DNA of 64,000 nt from Patellaria atrata CBS 101060 (GCA_010093705.1 MU006097.1:515587-579586); one strand, 5' to 3'. Counted from the first letter of the stretch, positions 47,972 to 60,514 are shown. Translations and numbers: made by a program. Notes: generated by a model not told the origin, from the sequence alone.

Positions 47972-49963
47972 ATGTTCACGGCAAAAGGTCTATTCAAAAC
48001 CATACCATGCCCGACCGGAGATCAATGTCGTCTTCCTAACTGCATGTTTCTTCATGAAGATCCATGGAAATCGGTAAAGGAAAATGAGAGTACAGAACCC
48101 CAATCTAGAGCTGCATCAACTCCCTCGGATTCCTTCCAAGAGACGGGCGATCGGAAGAGGCGCAAGTTGGAAGATGGTAAGAAGGCGGCGGTACCGTCTG
48201 AGGGACCCAGACCCAGCGAAACTTCAGAAAGAAAACCTTTCACTGGTCTCATAGCGCCAAAGGTAAACACGACATCAAAACCCACAGCTGTCCGGCCGGT
48301 TGTTTTGAGTAGTGTTAGAAGAGCTGTATCGCCACCTGCAGTCGCACCTAGGAACAAACTGCAAGCCGTACAGCAAACCAGTTCTCAACCAAAGAAAGAG
48401 GTCACCGAAACACTCAATCCACGTCTAGTCCCAAATGACCCTGCGGGGCATGCAGTACGGAGGACGTACCTTGTGAAACTTCACGAACTTGTAGGGTTAT
48501 TGAATACTCAGATGTTAAAGAGTGATGATCCCGAAGATAAAGCCTTGTATCTCAGTGATCAACAGCTGATAAAAGCTGTCCTTGACGAGGAAGAAGGGAT
48601 CGCCCGAAACAATGGCCCTGTTTATGCGAATATCATCAAATTAAGGATGGTAGCATATAAGAAGATGAAATCGGAGGAGTGGAAAAAGCTGAGACTGGAA
48701 GCATGCGAAACTAAAGAGCAAAAGGCTGCGAAGAAGAGAAAAGGTGTCACCATAGAGACAGGTCTCAGTGCTGCAGAGGAACTGCTCATGCTGAAGAGAT
48801 TCGTTGCGCCCAAAGAAGGTCTTCAGAATTTTGGCTACGTCATGTCGCCGCCTACGAAGGAAGAAATAGAATCAGCGAAGAAAGGAGTAGAAGCGTCAGA
48901 TCACTGGGAACTCTGTGATCGCTGTAGCACGCGTTTTCAGGTCTTCCCTGATCGGCGGGAAGACGGTGCGTTAACATCGGGCGGGACTTGTACTCACCAT
49001 TGGGGAAGACCGTTCAGAAATAGAAAAGACAAAACCTCAGTATATACTTGTTGCTCGGAAGCCATCGGTAGCCCAGGATGTACTACCAGGGAAACTCACG
49101 TATTTAAGATATCAGAGGGTAAAAGGTTGGCTACAATTCTACCGTTTATCGACACGCCGATGAACCCAACAGCACAATCTCACAGTGCCGTGGCATTCGA
49201 CTGCGAGATGGGCTACACATCGTACGGATTGGAACTTATACGCTTGACTGCCACATGGTGGCCTAGTGGCGAGCCTTTGCTAGACGTTCTTGTCAGACCT
49301 CTTGGTGCTATACTTGACCTAAATTCGCGGTTTTCCGGAGTATGGCCAGAACAATTTTTCAATGCCCAGGAATTTGAATCTAAGGGGCCCCAATATCCAT
49401 TTCCTAAATCCACGCCAGAAGGTAAGGAGAAAGGAGTAAAAAACCCCAACCCATCATCAGAATTGCGCATTGTCTCAGATCCAGCCGCGGCGAGGTCCCT
49501 CCTACTTTCACATATTACGACGACGACTCCATTGATTGGACATGCGATGGAAAATGATTTGAATGCGATTCGGCTGGTTCACCCTACAATAGTAGATACG
49601 ATCCTCTTGTTCCCCCATCCGCAAGGTTTACCGCTCCGGTTTGGCCTGAAGAACCTCGTCAAGCAATATCTGGAAAGAGATATCCAAACTGCAGGTGCAG
49701 CTGGACATGACAGTCTTGAGGATGCCCGAGCTACTGGAGACCTAGTACGGTGGAAAGTTGGCATGGATTGGAAGAGACTCCAAGGGGATGGATGGACGGT
49801 GAGAAATGGTGAATTCTTCGCGCCCTTGCCGTCGCAAGATTCGATTCCCGAGAAGGCTCAACTTCCAGCGCACAATATGGAAAATGTCATTCGCTCAGAA
49901 CAGGCTAAGAAAAACAGGAAGAGGCCGAAAGACGAAGTGACCCCTGAACGAGAAGTTGCATGA
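47972..49963 (+). CDS. REX3: RNA exonuclease 3 (Rex3), DEDDh family
   Basis: 3'-5' exonuclease of the REXO family that trims structured RNAs such as RNase MRP RNA. A single exon encodes 663 residues. The N-terminus has a CCCH zinc finger: Cys13, Cys19, Cys24 and His28 in IPCPTGDQCRLPNCMFLH. A disordered linker with KRRKLEDGKK (possible nuclear signal) follows. A second Cys cluster lies near 312-375 (WELCDRCSTRF, GGTCTHHWGR, YTCCSE, GCTT). The exonuclease core has Asp410 and Glu412 in FDCEMG, the second Asp in GHAMENDLNAI, and the HDSLEDARAT motif with the His general base near 579. The layout is that of fungal Rex3. Confidence 0.92.
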   Translation: MFTAKGLFKTIPCPTGDQCRLPNCMFLHEDPWKSVKENESTEPQSRAASTPSDSFQETGDRKRRKLEDGKKAAVPSEGPRPSETSERKPFTGLIAPKVNTTSKPTAVRPVVLSSVRRAVSPPAVAPRNKLQAVQQTSSQPKKEVTETLNPRLVPNDPAGHAVRRTYLVKLHELVGLLNTQMLKSDDPEDKALYLSDQQLIKAVLDEEEGIARNNGPVYANIIKLRMVAYKKMKSEEWKKLRLEACETKEQKAAKKRKGVTIETGLSAAEELLMLKRFVAPKEGLQNFGYVMSPPTKEEIESAKKGVEASDHWELCDRCSTRFQVFPDRREDGALTSGGTCTHHWGRPFRNRKDKTSVYTCCSEAIGSPGCTTRETHVFKISEGKRLATILPFIDTPMNPTAQSHSAVAFDCEMGYTSYGLELIRLTATWWPSGEPLLDVLVRPLGAILDLNSRFSGVWPEQFFNAQEFESKGPQYPFPKSTPEGKEKGVKNPNPSSELRIVSDPAAARSLLLSHITTTTPLIGHAMENDLNAIRLVHPTIVDTILLFPHPQGLPLRFGLKNLVKQYLERDIQTAGAAGHDSLEDARATGDLVRWKVGMDWKRLQGDGWTVRNGEFFAPLPSQDSIPEKAQLPAHNMENVIRSEQAKKNRKRPKDEVTPEREVA

Positions 49964-50234
49964 TTGGATATTTCTCAATTGGATATGGATATCTCAATCT
50001 AGATAATACATATACCCTGTACTTTAATTTACTATCACTTGAGATTCAACGGTCTCTCATCAGGAAGTAAATTTAGTCTATCTGCTGCATGACTAGTAAC
50101 GTACATGACGTGTTCACAAAATAATATGTCGCGGTGTCACATGATCGCTCTAAAACTAGCTGCTTTCCCGTTGCGACCCTGAAGCTCAAGCACGACACCT
50201 AATCGTCAACGAATCCCCTCTTCATTCCACGAAT
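49964..50234. promoter_or_regulatory. Short intergenic region with TCACATGA site
   Basis: A TCACATGA palindrome lies at 50137-50144, 91 bp before the next start codon. No other feature was seen. Confidence 0.35.
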
Positions 50235-52119
50235 ATGACCGAGGCAGAGGACAAAGAAAAGGCCGAGAAATTAGCTGCGGCTAAAAAGCGCGTACGGTCC
50301 CTAAGAAGCTTTCAACTGAGTTGTGGCGCAAATGCATCCCTTGCTAATATTAATTTCGAGCACAGTTCGAGCAATTGAAGAAACAGAAGAAGGGCGCGAA
50401 GGGCGGCGCTTCCAAGAAAAAGGAAGACAAGACAGAGCCAGAAGCTGAAGCTGAATCCTCAGCTCCCGCGGAAAAGAGAGACGATGCGGTAGAGGACAAA
50501 TCAGAGGAGGATCCTCCCCCGAAAACCATCGAAGACGAGGCGTCGGAAGAAGTTGCAGAGGAGATATCGCCTCCGAAGTCAAAACCATCGCATGATCGAA
50601 AAGTATCACTATCAGTTCAATCGAAGGCCCGTTCAGAGTCCTTCCGACTAGGCTCAAACGCTCAATCACTATCGTCACCTATATTACAAGGTTCAGGAGG
50701 CGACGCCGTACAAGACGTTTACAGAAAACAGGCACAAAGGATAGAAGAATTAGAGAAAGAAAACAAGAGATTACAAACCGAATCGAACGACGTCCAATTG
50801 CGATGGAGAAAGACGGAGGAGCAACTAGAAGAGTTGATGGAGGCAAATGGCGAGTTTGCAGAGCTGAGAAGCAAAGCAGATCAAGCAGATTTAAGAGGAG
50901 AAGAGATTGAGAAACTCGTGAGCACAAGTTCACTTATACTTAATCTTTCTATTACTAATGCGCTAAGAAAAATGAATTAACGGCCCTCCAACGACAACAT
51001 ACACAGCTTCAGTCCCAAACTTCTAAACCGCGGCGTATGACCACTTCTAGCCCTTCAAGCAAAGAAGATCTTTCCGCCGAATTAGCCTCCAAATCAGCCG
51101 CAGTGGAGTCCTTGGAGCTTGAAATTTCAAAGTTAAACAACCAACTAACGAAATCAGAAGATGAAAACAACAAACATCTCGAGCGTATTACTGCTCTTGA
51201 AACTAATCTTGAACGATCTGAAAGAGCTGCCTCATCTTCGGCAACCGAACTTTCAGACCTAAAAAAGAATCTTGAGCGCGCCTCAGAAACAGCTGTAAAG
51301 GAAGGCTCATCAAGGACCTCGGCCGAAACTCGCATAGCACAGCTTGAAGCAGAACTTGCCACCGCGCAACGTAGTGCGGATTCCGCAACCAAACGTGCGG
51401 AAACGCTCGAGAAGAAGCTAGAGACTCTGACAACACTACATCGCGAAGCAGATGCGCGTAACCAAGCCAAAGCCCGCGAAAAGGAAAAGGTCGAGCGCGA
51501 GGCTAAAGAGCTCAGAAGTCGAATTACCAATCTCTCTAACGAAAATGCCAGACTGAAGGAAGCTTCAGACAGCCGACGCAAAGCGGAAACCGAAGGCCAT
51601 GATGACGGCGTCGATGAGCTTGAAGACGCAGAACACTCGCGTCTCATGGCACGTATCCGCGAGTTAGAGGAAGAATGTTTCGATCTGCGCCGTGGAGTCT
51701 GGCGGGACCGTCGCCGTGAAATGCAACCGGGTCTCGACGATTCGGCGGGCAGTGGCGATCCCGCAGCCGGCTTCCATGATGTTGATCTTGATCAGTCTCC
51801 CCGCCGTGGACTTTCTGCTACCTCGTCCACCCCGCAACGCTCGGGCAGCACTTTCCAGGATGTGATCAATAGCGGCATCAGTGCGTTTACGGGAGGAACG
51901 AAAGACAAGCATGGACGGAAGCAGAGCGTGGCGTTATTAAGTGAGGATGGGAGTGAGTTCGGGTTTGATGAGGATGCGTGGAAGTTAGCTCAGGAGGAAG
52001 AGGCGAAGAGACGCCTTGAGAGGGTCAAGGAAGTCAAGAGAGGCTTGAATGGCTGGAAAGGGTGGAAAGTTGATATTGTAGACTTGAGAGCAGGATGGGG
52101 AGGTGTGTTTGATGTTTAG
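50235..52119 (+). CDS. Long coiled-coil protein
   Basis: Exons 50235-50291, 50366-50917 and 50968-52119 join in frame to 586 residues starting MTEAEDKEKAEKLAAAKKR. A Lys/Glu-rich N-terminus is followed by a basic Ser-rich segment (KVSLSVQSKARSESFRLGS) and then long heptad-like helices from about residue 130 to 430 (YRKQAQRIEELEKENKRLQ, LESLELEISKLNNQL-like repeats). The C-terminus is a separate compact part ending GLNGWKGWKVDIVDLRAGWG. It resembles proteins labelled M-protein-repeat or golgin-like in other moulds, but I cannot place it firmly. A structural or vesicle-tethering role is a guess. Confidence 0.8.
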
Positions 52120-52582
52120 AGGTATGTATTTCTATGATACTAGCTGGTGTTAAGTGGAACTGCGTCAAAGCCAGAGCGTACACTGGCTCATTATATTGAT
52201 TACGCCCGACGAATACTTCCCATTAAGATTCTGAAGCAGTTAAAGATGTCAATATCTAAAGATGAGAGTTCTATTAGGTATATTACAAGTTTACGCAAAG
52301 CTGACCAATAGCATGCTCCAAACACCGCCACTTCTTCACCGGAACCTGAGGTGAGCCGGAAAGAGCTTCGCATGTGTCTTAGGTTAAGCTCCCCCGGGGC
52401 TAATTTAGTGACCTTTCCCTTATATAAACTCCATCTATCCGAATATGAAAAGCCGTTCTCCCTTTCGCGTCCAAATCAACACACTGTTGCCTCAGTATGC
52501 AATTAGAGATACACCAAAGGATGTATAGAGCACCACTACCTTAATATCTTTTCCCTAAGAGCTAGGAGTATGTCCTTCATCC
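52120..52582. other. Intergenic region
   Basis: No supported feature. Confidence 0.3.
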
Positions 52583-53340
52583 ATGTCGAGTCGCACGATC
52601 TCCTCTCATGTTTCCCCTCCACCTTCCAACTTCGTCTGGTCAGGTAGAGACACCGGCTGCGAGTATGGACGAGATGAAACGCTCCCTTTGAGGGTCGTAA
52701 CAAGCCTTGGGGGGTCAGTCGACAAAGTTCTCTGCAAAAGCTTTACGTTTGCTCGTAAAACGGTTCATTGGCCACGACGAATCTCCAAGGCTGAAATTCA
52801 GCGTGAGGTCAACATACTAAATTACGGCATCCACATATCATTCGGCTCATCGGATCTTACTTCTAAGGCCGTTCTTTACGCATTATACTATATCCCGCGG
52901 CGGAATCTGATCTAGGCAGAATCCTTGGGAATATTGAAGACGATAAGTTTGAAGGCAAACTTGCGTTTCCTTTACGTGGACCGCAAGCTGTGATTTTATG
53001 GAGCTTCCTTGGCTGTCTAGCTGAGGGCTTGAGTTTCATTCACGCAGCTAAAATCAAGCATAAAGATATCAAACCGCAGAATATACTCGTACATAATGGT
53101 ATCTGCATGTTTGCGGACTTCGGAATCTCCGAGGACTTCGAACAGCGAGCGCTAAGTATCAGTACATGCCCAACAAAGTTCATACCCATGGTAAGTTCTC
53201 AAACCATGATAGATACAGATGTGTAAGCTTATACGACAGCGGTATATAAACCAATTAGAAACATATATGGGTCAAACATCTTCAGCAGTTACATTTCTTC
53301 TAGACATTTTCTTCGATATGGACGTCTGGTCTGCCACAAC
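52583..53340 (+). pseudogene. Decayed protein kinase gene
   Basis: The start region has a kinase-like loop and strand, VVTSLGGSVDKVLCKSFTFA, then ISKAEIQREVNIL, which fits helix C. A stop follows at 52915. A second part in another frame holds the catalytic loop IKHKDIKPQNILVHNGI and FADFGISEDF, which is the metal-binding DFG. A third part near 53317 reads DVWSATT, resembling the DVWS of subdomain IX. The stops and frame changes between them, and loss of the hinge region, indicate a pseudogene of a Ser/Thr kinase. Catalytic-loop residues themselves are intact. Confidence 0.7.
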
Positions 53341-53639
53341 CATTTCAAGAATTTAAGAACTCAATACTTTTTCTCTCAAAAAGACCAAGGATATTTTACT
53401 ACCTGCTCAAAAGATTTTACTACGAGCTGACAGCAGGTGAGAGGACAATGTTTGCGCTCCAAGGATTTCAGACTGCAAATTTAGCAGTCGTGACAAGAAA
53501 TAGCATTTCTTCTCTTTCTGCGATTAGACCTATCTGGCTGGATGTTTTGACTGGTTTAGGCTCTTTGAATGCCTGTACAGCCAATCACTGCTCTAATAAG
53601 AGTCTTCCTGGTCTACTCCACAGTACCCTAATTTCCGCT

Positions 53640-54045
53640 GTTCCCTGTACAACTGATGGACTGCAGAGCTACCATATGCACATTCAGCTATAACCGAGCC
53701 TTTTCACGGATTCTGGAGTTCCAGAGACATCATGATATCAAACCCGCAAATATCCTCGTACTCACTTGCAAATGGCTATCATTGGACTCTGATTGGATGT
53801 TGTCTACTGTCCCCAATCATGAACTCGATCGTGGCCAGGATCCCTTGATCTCTTAGCTCTTCATGTTAAGATGTCTAAAATATAAAAGGGACGAAGCTCT
53901 TCGTAATCTGCATACGCGCAAGCTCAATCGAAGGAATCGCGGCCGTCTGCAAGCCCCGTGCGGCAATTGCGGCGGCTACCCCAAGTCGAAGAAGCATAGA
54001 AGGTTGTGGGCCGTGATGGGCAAAAAAGGAGCCGGTGGGCTATAG
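53640..54045 (+). pseudogene. Second kinase relic and short basic tail
   Basis: Around 53720-53770 one frame reads FQRHHDIKPANILVLT, a second copy of the kinase catalytic loop lacking its usual Arg/Lys context, followed by no DFG. A downstream open frame (53863-54045) is short and basic with CGNCGG. It could be a fragment of the same kinase family or of a duplicated neighbour. Evidence is limited to the loop motif. Confidence 0.4.
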
Positions 54046-55466
54046 CGTTCTTTAAATTTGGTGGTGTATCGATATTAGTAACTTCTGTGCGAATAATTTC
54101 ACGGAGGAATTTGCGATCTTGATCGAAATAAATGATACCCCGGAAGCAAATGTATTTTATGTAATGTTATATCATGATGTTATATGTGCTTGATCCACGC
54201 GTGAGGAAGGGGAACTTTTTTGATAGCGTTATCTGCATTCCAGTTACATGATTGGGGTCCGACATGACCCGTCCAGAACCGGCTTGACAGCATGCCCAGC
54301 TCTCTAGTACTAAGAATCCACCATCCGATATCATTAAAAGCGACTACGAATTCCAAAGAGCTGGATCGACCTCATTAGTGTCGTCCGCTTCATACTCCTT
54401 CATCAGGCGTGTTGAAGTCCCGCAATTGGAGCCCATGATGTGAATGGTGCAACTATAGAAACTCGGAATAACTGAATAGTATGGCTGATGTGGGGATAGG
54501 AATTGAATATTGTGGGCTAGATCCTGCGAGATGTGTTGATGTTGATGTTGATGCTGATGCGGATTTGACTTATGGAGGTTAGATCTGGGGATGTTCCGGA
54601 ATGCTCGGGGTGTACTCAGCTGTAGGAGTATAAATGATGATAGGGGTAGAGTAGAAAGAAGAAGAGAAAGAGAAGAAAAGAGTGGCAAAAAGGGGTTGAA
54701 GGGTTGACGACCGAAAAGGGAAGAGAAAGGTAAAGAGGCTGAGGTGATTGAAAGATTGGGAAGAGGGCGCTTTGCAGCATAATTTAGAGAAGACGCCAGG
54801 CGATGAGGGAAATCGAGGTTATAGTTACTCAGCACATACATATAGCTCAGACCTCAGTGTCCGGATGCCAATCGGGTCTCAGTGATTCTGTTCTAGATGA
54901 TATGTGAGATTCAGGACTAAGTCTATGAATCCGTTGGCTGATCACGGTAAACTCTAAAGCACTTTAAGAATCTGACTTGGGGTGAGGTCCTCGATTCTTT
55001 ATGAGAAGTAATCCAAAGTCTCTGATATAATCTATGTATCTTCGATGTAGGTGTCGTGGGCGTACAGTAGTTGTCCAACATCGGATGCTGGTCAGTGACC
55101 GAGCTCCGCAACCGGCCCGAAACCCGAACTGCCTAACCCCAGACTATGAGTACTTTGAGTTACATATAGACGAAGAACTGTCCTTTTCTCAATTTTCTTT
55201 GTTAAACTAGGACGTACACTCAAGGGATGCCATATATATATATATCTGAGAGTTATCTCAGCATATTGACGGATTCCTTGGTAGATGAGTTCTAGGTATG
55301 GCTAAGGTGGATTAGTTCTACTAAAGATGACTCAGGGCAGAATATAAATCATTACACACTACTGTTCACAAAACAGAGCTGCTTTCCGTTGAACATACTG
55401 ATTCACGGGAAAGTATAAAACGTCGAACTGGTCGATTTTCCTGGAGATACCATCTTGGAAGCAATT
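54046..55466. promoter_or_regulatory. Long region before trpC
   Basis: An open frame on the minus strand (54344-54841) is Leu/Ser/Pro-rich with an HQ repeat near 54535-54555 and no recognised domain; I do not support it as a gene. A TA microsatellite lies near 55232-55245. The trpC-proximal general-control site is listed separately. Confidence 0.35.
55328..55334 (+). promoter_or_regulatory. Perfect Gcn4/CPC1-type site upstream of trpC
   Basis: TGACTCA, the full consensus for the general amino-acid control activator (Gcn4 in yeast, CPC1/CpcA in moulds), lies 133 bp before the trpC start. trpC genes are known targets of this control, so position and sequence agree. Binding is inferred. Confidence 0.6.
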
Positions 55467-57847
55467 ATGGCTGGTTTATCCCTCGTTGACAATTCACCCC
55501 ACAATCCTAAGCCATCTCCTCCCATCCCAACGGCCTCTAACGTTATCCTGATCGATAACTATGATTCCTTCACATGGAATGTATATCAATACCTCGTCCT
55601 CGAAGGAGCTACCGTCACGGTATATCGCAATGACGAGATTACCCTTCAAGAATTAATCCACAAATCGCCCACACAGCTTGTTATAAGTCCGGGTCCTGGA
55701 CATCCGGAGACAGATTCAGGAATAAGCAATGAGGCCATCAAGCACTTCTCAGGCAAGGTACCTGTCCTCGGTGTCTGTATGGGCGAGTAGGTATTCTGTC
55801 TCCATAACGTGCAGAACACTGCTAATTATCCCCCACTAGGCAATGCATTTACGCAGCCTTTGGTGGTAAAGTAGATGTAACTGGAGAGATACTACATGGC
55901 AAAACATCCCAATTACAACACGATGGGAAAGGCATGTATGCGAATCTACCGCAAGAGCTCAATGTCACTCGTTACCATTCCCTCGCCGGCACACATCCCA
56001 CCCTCCCAGAGTGTTTAGAAGTCTCATCCTGGGTGAAATCAGGGACAGAAGGTGGCAAGAGCATAATCATGGGTGTTCGACATAAAACATACCTTGTTGA
56101 GGGAGTGCAATTCCACCCGGAAAGTATTTTAACGGAAGAGGGATATACGATGCTGAAGAATTTCCTTCACATGCAAGGCGGCACTTGGGCGGAGAATGAA
56201 AGACTCTCGGGGAAAGCATCTAGGAACGGTACCGTCACTGATGGAACTCCTAAGTCTAAAGGGAATTCTATTCTTGAGAAGATATATGAACATCGCAAAA
56301 CTGCCGTAGCGGCACAGAAGCAAATTCCATCGCAACGCCCATCGGATCTCCAAGCTGCTTACGACCTGCATCTCGCTCCTCCTCAGATATCGTTTCCTAC
56401 CCGTTTGAAAGACTCACCGTTTAAGTTATCTTTAATGGCTGAGATAAAACGAGCCTCCCCATCCAAAGGCATTATCTCAATATCAGCGTGTGCTCCAGCT
56501 CAGGCGAGAACATATGCTGCAGCTGGTGCAAGTGTAATCTCAGTACTGACTGAACCCGAGTGGTTCAAAGGCAGCATTGAGGACTTGAGAGCTGTTCGCC
56601 AGAGTTTAGAAGGAATTCCCAACCGTCCAGCTATTCTTCGAAAGGAGTTTATATTCGAAGAGTATCAGATTCTAGAGGCGAGACTAGCGGGTGCAGACAC
56701 AGTCTTGCTAATCGTGAAGATGATTGATGGTCCTACACTTGAACGACTTTACAGGTACTCAAAATCTCTGGGTATGGAACCGCTAGTTGAGGTAAACAAT
56801 GTCGAAGAGATGGAAATTGCTGTCAAGTTGGGTTCTCAGGTTATTGGGGTGAACAATCGCAACCTTACGAACTTCGAAGTAGATATGGAAACCACCAGCC
56901 GCCTGATGGACTTGGTCCCGAAAGAGACTGTGGTATGTGCTCTGAGCGGAATCACTGGACCGCAAGATGTCGTTCCATACCTACAAAATGGCGTAGGTGC
57001 TGTCCTAGTTGGTGAAGCTTTGATGCGCGCCTCGAATGCCACGCTGTTCATTCGTGATCTAATTGGTACAAAAGAAAGTAAGGTCTCGAACGAGAAGCAA
57101 GGCAAACAAACTCTTCTAGTAAAGATCTGTGGGACACGCAGTGCTGAAGCGGCGAGAGCAGCCATAGAGGCGGGTGCTGATTTGATCGGTATCATACTAG
57201 TCAAAGGCCGGAAAAGGTGTGTTTCGGAGGAGACTGCCCTCGCCATTTCTAGAGTAATCCATGAAATACCTCGGGGGGGTTCGTCAGACGTCAATTCGGA
57301 ACCAGACTCTTCGATAACGGGGCGTCAATATTTCCAATACGCATCCTCACATCTTATATCACATCCCAAACGCGCTCTGCTTGTTGGAGTGTTCCAGAAC
57401 CAACCTTTAGATTACATCCTAGCGCAGCAACAGCTACTAGATCTTGATATCATCCAACTCCATGGATCAGAACCACTGGAATGGGCCTCCTTGATACCTA
57501 GACCAGTGATCAAGAGCTTTGCACCGCAGGATAAACAGGTAGGAGTCCGGGGATATCACTCAATTCCATTACTAGATGCTGGATCTGGTGGATCCGGCCA
57601 AATGTTAGACGTGTCCGGCGTGGGGGAAGTATTGAAGAATGATCCGCATCTTCATGTCCTTCTTGCGGGAGGCCTCAATTCCGGGAACGTCCTAGATTAT
57701 GTTACCTCATTAGGTGGCGTCGCTGGCCAAATCGCTGGTGTAGATGTTAGCAGTGGCGTCGAGACGAACGGAGAACAGGATATCGAGAAGATCCAATCTT
57801 TTGTCTCTGTTGTCAAAAACTTCCATTCTAACAACGGCTCCAGTTAA
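55467..57847 (+). CDS. trpC: Trifunctional tryptophan biosynthesis protein (GATase-IGPS-PRAI)
   Basis: Supplies the glutaminase part of anthranilate synthase, indole-3-glycerol-phosphate synthase and phosphoribosylanthranilate isomerase in one chain. Exons 55467-55786 and 55840-57847 give 775 residues. The amidotransferase has [17 protein letters not shown], the nucleophile Cys in LGVCMGEQC and the catalytic His in [12 protein letters not shown] starts near residue 240 with [13 protein letters not shown] and has [25 protein letters not shown] and [12 protein letters not shown] starts near 530 with [14 protein letters not shown] and has QLHG and [11 protein letters not shown]. The order is the standard fungal fusion. 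I start at MAGLSL, the first ATG in the frame. Confidence 0.96.
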
Positions 57848-58733
57848 TTTAACCGGGTGAGGATTCAGAAAGAAAAGTGTCTCTTATGATTCACGATTGT
57901 TCAACTAACGTTAATGGTTTGAAACGGATAGAGCTTACAGGACCGCTTGAGAGTATAAAGACCTCGTCTCTTACGCTCTATAAAGATTCAATAAATTCAG
58001 ACACAGTTTTCCCATATGCCATACCCTTTCAACTAGCCTATCGCCTCTCACAATACATATCGTTACTCCATATGCCTTATGCGAATGATCGTCTATAGTG
58101 AAAAGGGGTTCATTAGAAGGCGGGCGTCGAATAGGAAGAAAACACACAACCTCCTTAATTAGCAGAGTGTAACCAGGCGATAAACCAATCAACGGGTAAT
58201 CGGGTCCAAGCGCCTCTTTCTCCGTTCAAACAGTGTGTTGGGAAAGGTAAGATCTGGGAAGGTCGAGAAGTAATGGTCGAGGTGAGGGTCTATGTCTTTC
58301 TATAACACCTAATCAGATTCCAATACACAATACATATGTGGTTAAAAAAACGGACTATGGCTCTGTCCAACTTATTTTATCTAATCTCATCTTGAATTAC
58401 TAGACCGCTCTTTTAGTGGTCATAGGTATGGTTGGCGTTTTAGAACCTTTGCAAGTGCTGTCAGGGTGACTCTTTCGTTCCGTTTGTCCATATTTGACCG
58501 TGGTTTGTCATATGCACCATCTTTTGAATCAGTATTAGATGGACAACTCGTGGTCTTCCAGTCTAACTCAATCTCAAAACACCACACTTTCTTCAGATCT
58601 CGTCTTCAATGTGATTGTCTCACAATCCGCCGCGAGCATCTGGTTCATTGCCAGAAAAGTGTGACATCTGCGCTCTCAATCCGCTGACCGTTTAGTTTTC
58701 TTTGTTATGGGTGCATAGGTTTGGGTAATCAAG
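57848..58733. other. Intergenic region between trpC and BRCT-WGR gene
   Basis: No supported gene or repeat; open frames at 57877-58687 are featureless. Confidence 0.3.
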
Positions 58734-60082
58734 ATGAAGAATCCATTGGCCAAACATGTCATCGCCATATCGGGCGAGTTTGGCTCTGGTGCTTCACATG
58801 ACAACATGCGGCGATGGATCGATGCTCATGGAGGCAAAACAACGTCAACCATTAACAACTCTACTACACATTTGATTTGTTCTAAGGACCACTGGAAGCA
58901 CCAAGTCGCTGTAGGTGAGTACAGTACCTGGAATACATTCACTACACAGCAGTCATGCGCGTTTGCTGATCTTAGATGTCTCAGTCAAATCTGCTCGCAA
59001 TTTTTCCAGCATTAAAATTGTTTCTTATGACTGGCTTGAGGATTCTTTACGCGGCCAGACTCACAAACGCGAAGCTCCTTACTTGTGGACAAAACTAGAG
59101 AAGACAGACAAGTCGCTGAGAGAAGCAAGAGACAACAGGGAGCGGAAGGAAATGAAGAAAGAAGGTACATTATCCAGCTTCATGATCGATTGAATGACAT
59201 TCAATTCTCTCACATGCAATTGATACTAACAACATGACTCCTCACAGTTCGAGACTTTGAGGCTGGCTGCCAATCTGCCATGGAAGACATCGGCTCTGGT
59301 ACGTCTGGAAAATCTTCTTGGGCTATTTCTGCATTATCATCATCATTTGGACCTCCTCAAGCAAACCTCAACAGCACGCCACCATCTAAATCCAAATCCA
59401 AATCCAAGTCACCAGACGAGAAGAAGGATCCAAAGACAGAACCACAAATTTACAGTAAAGGGACTAACGAATGGCCTGTTGATGACCCAGATAATCACCA
59501 TATATACCGTGATACCACAGGATTCGACTACGATGTGCACCTTGTACGGGTAGATAAATCCCGGAACATGAAGGAGTGGATTCGGCTTCGTGTAAGTCTC
59601 TCTTGTCAGAAACCCTCTAATCCGTGAAACATATTAAGCACTACCGTACTTACATGGAGACGATATAGATCTACGAATCCCACACCTTCCCTCACACCTA
59701 CAGCACTCACTTCCTACACTGCCTGCCTCCAAACGACCCAACCTCACATATTCTCTCTCCCATCGGCACACCCTTCAACCTTGCTTTCGCCGAGTTCCGC
59801 AAACTATTCAGGAGCAAGACGAAGGTGCACTGGGATGAGCGTCTGAACACACAGCCACAGAACCAGGTATATATGGGTCCTCCGGAGGTTGTAACGAGCT
59901 ATGGCATAGGGCAGAATAAGATGAAGACGGATTGGAATCCGGTGCTGCCGTTTCATTATATTCACCCGCAGGTGCATGAGCCGATTGGTATACTTCCTGG
60001 GGCTGGGATGAGGGTTTACGGTTTGCATGGAATCGTGGGAGGGACTGGTGGTGAGGAGGCTAACGTTCGGTATTATGGATAG
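58734..60082 (+). CDS. BRCT and WGR domain protein
   Basis: Likely nuclear DNA-damage or chromatin protein. Exons 58734-58914, 58976-59164, 59248-59591 and 59669-60082 give 375 residues. The N-terminal BRCT (residues 8-100) has IAISGEFGSG, THLICSK and IVSYDWLEDSL, with the conserved Trp. A charged linker with a Lys-Ser repeat follows. The WGR-like region begins near residue 150 with YDVHLVRVDKSRN and continues with THFLHCLPP, FNLAFAEFRKLFRSKT and VHWDERL. PARP enzymes carry the same two domains, but no ADP-ribosyltransferase domain is present and the chain ends soon after, so this is the BRCT-WGR-only fungal type. Confidence 0.85.
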
Positions 60083-60514
60083 GGGTTTGCATCTGAAATG
60101 GTGCACTGAATGTGGTGCACTACGGTTCTTACTTACCTTGATATATCTTCGTCTCCTGGCGGAGAGGATGGCAATGTGGTTTCATTTATTACTTGGTTAT
60201 TCCCCTTGGTGGTATGGATTAGAATTATGGAATTCCTTCCGACTCCTGGAAAAGGAGCAAGTGTATTTACCTAACTCCGAAAATGCAATCCATTAACACT
60301 TTATTTTGCCGTTCAGGTGCAATGCTTTTAGTACTCATCGAGATGAATTGACGTTGTTAAGTAGAACTAGTTCTCTCGAAGCTCCGGAACCTCGGCTCAT
60401 CGGAGTCGGATATCATCGCCATCCAAGCTTAAGATACAACAACACCACAACAATCATGGGCTGGACACATCAGAAACCCCCATTCTCCTCCTCCCTCCCC
60501 CCTTGAAGCTAACT
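60083..60514. other. Intergenic region
   Basis: No supported feature. Confidence 0.3.

Noticed and set aside
54344-54841. 165-residue open frame with an HQ repeat
   Set aside because: Low-complexity composition, no recognisable domain, and the repeat can arise from a simple trinucleotide-like array. Transcript evidence would be needed.
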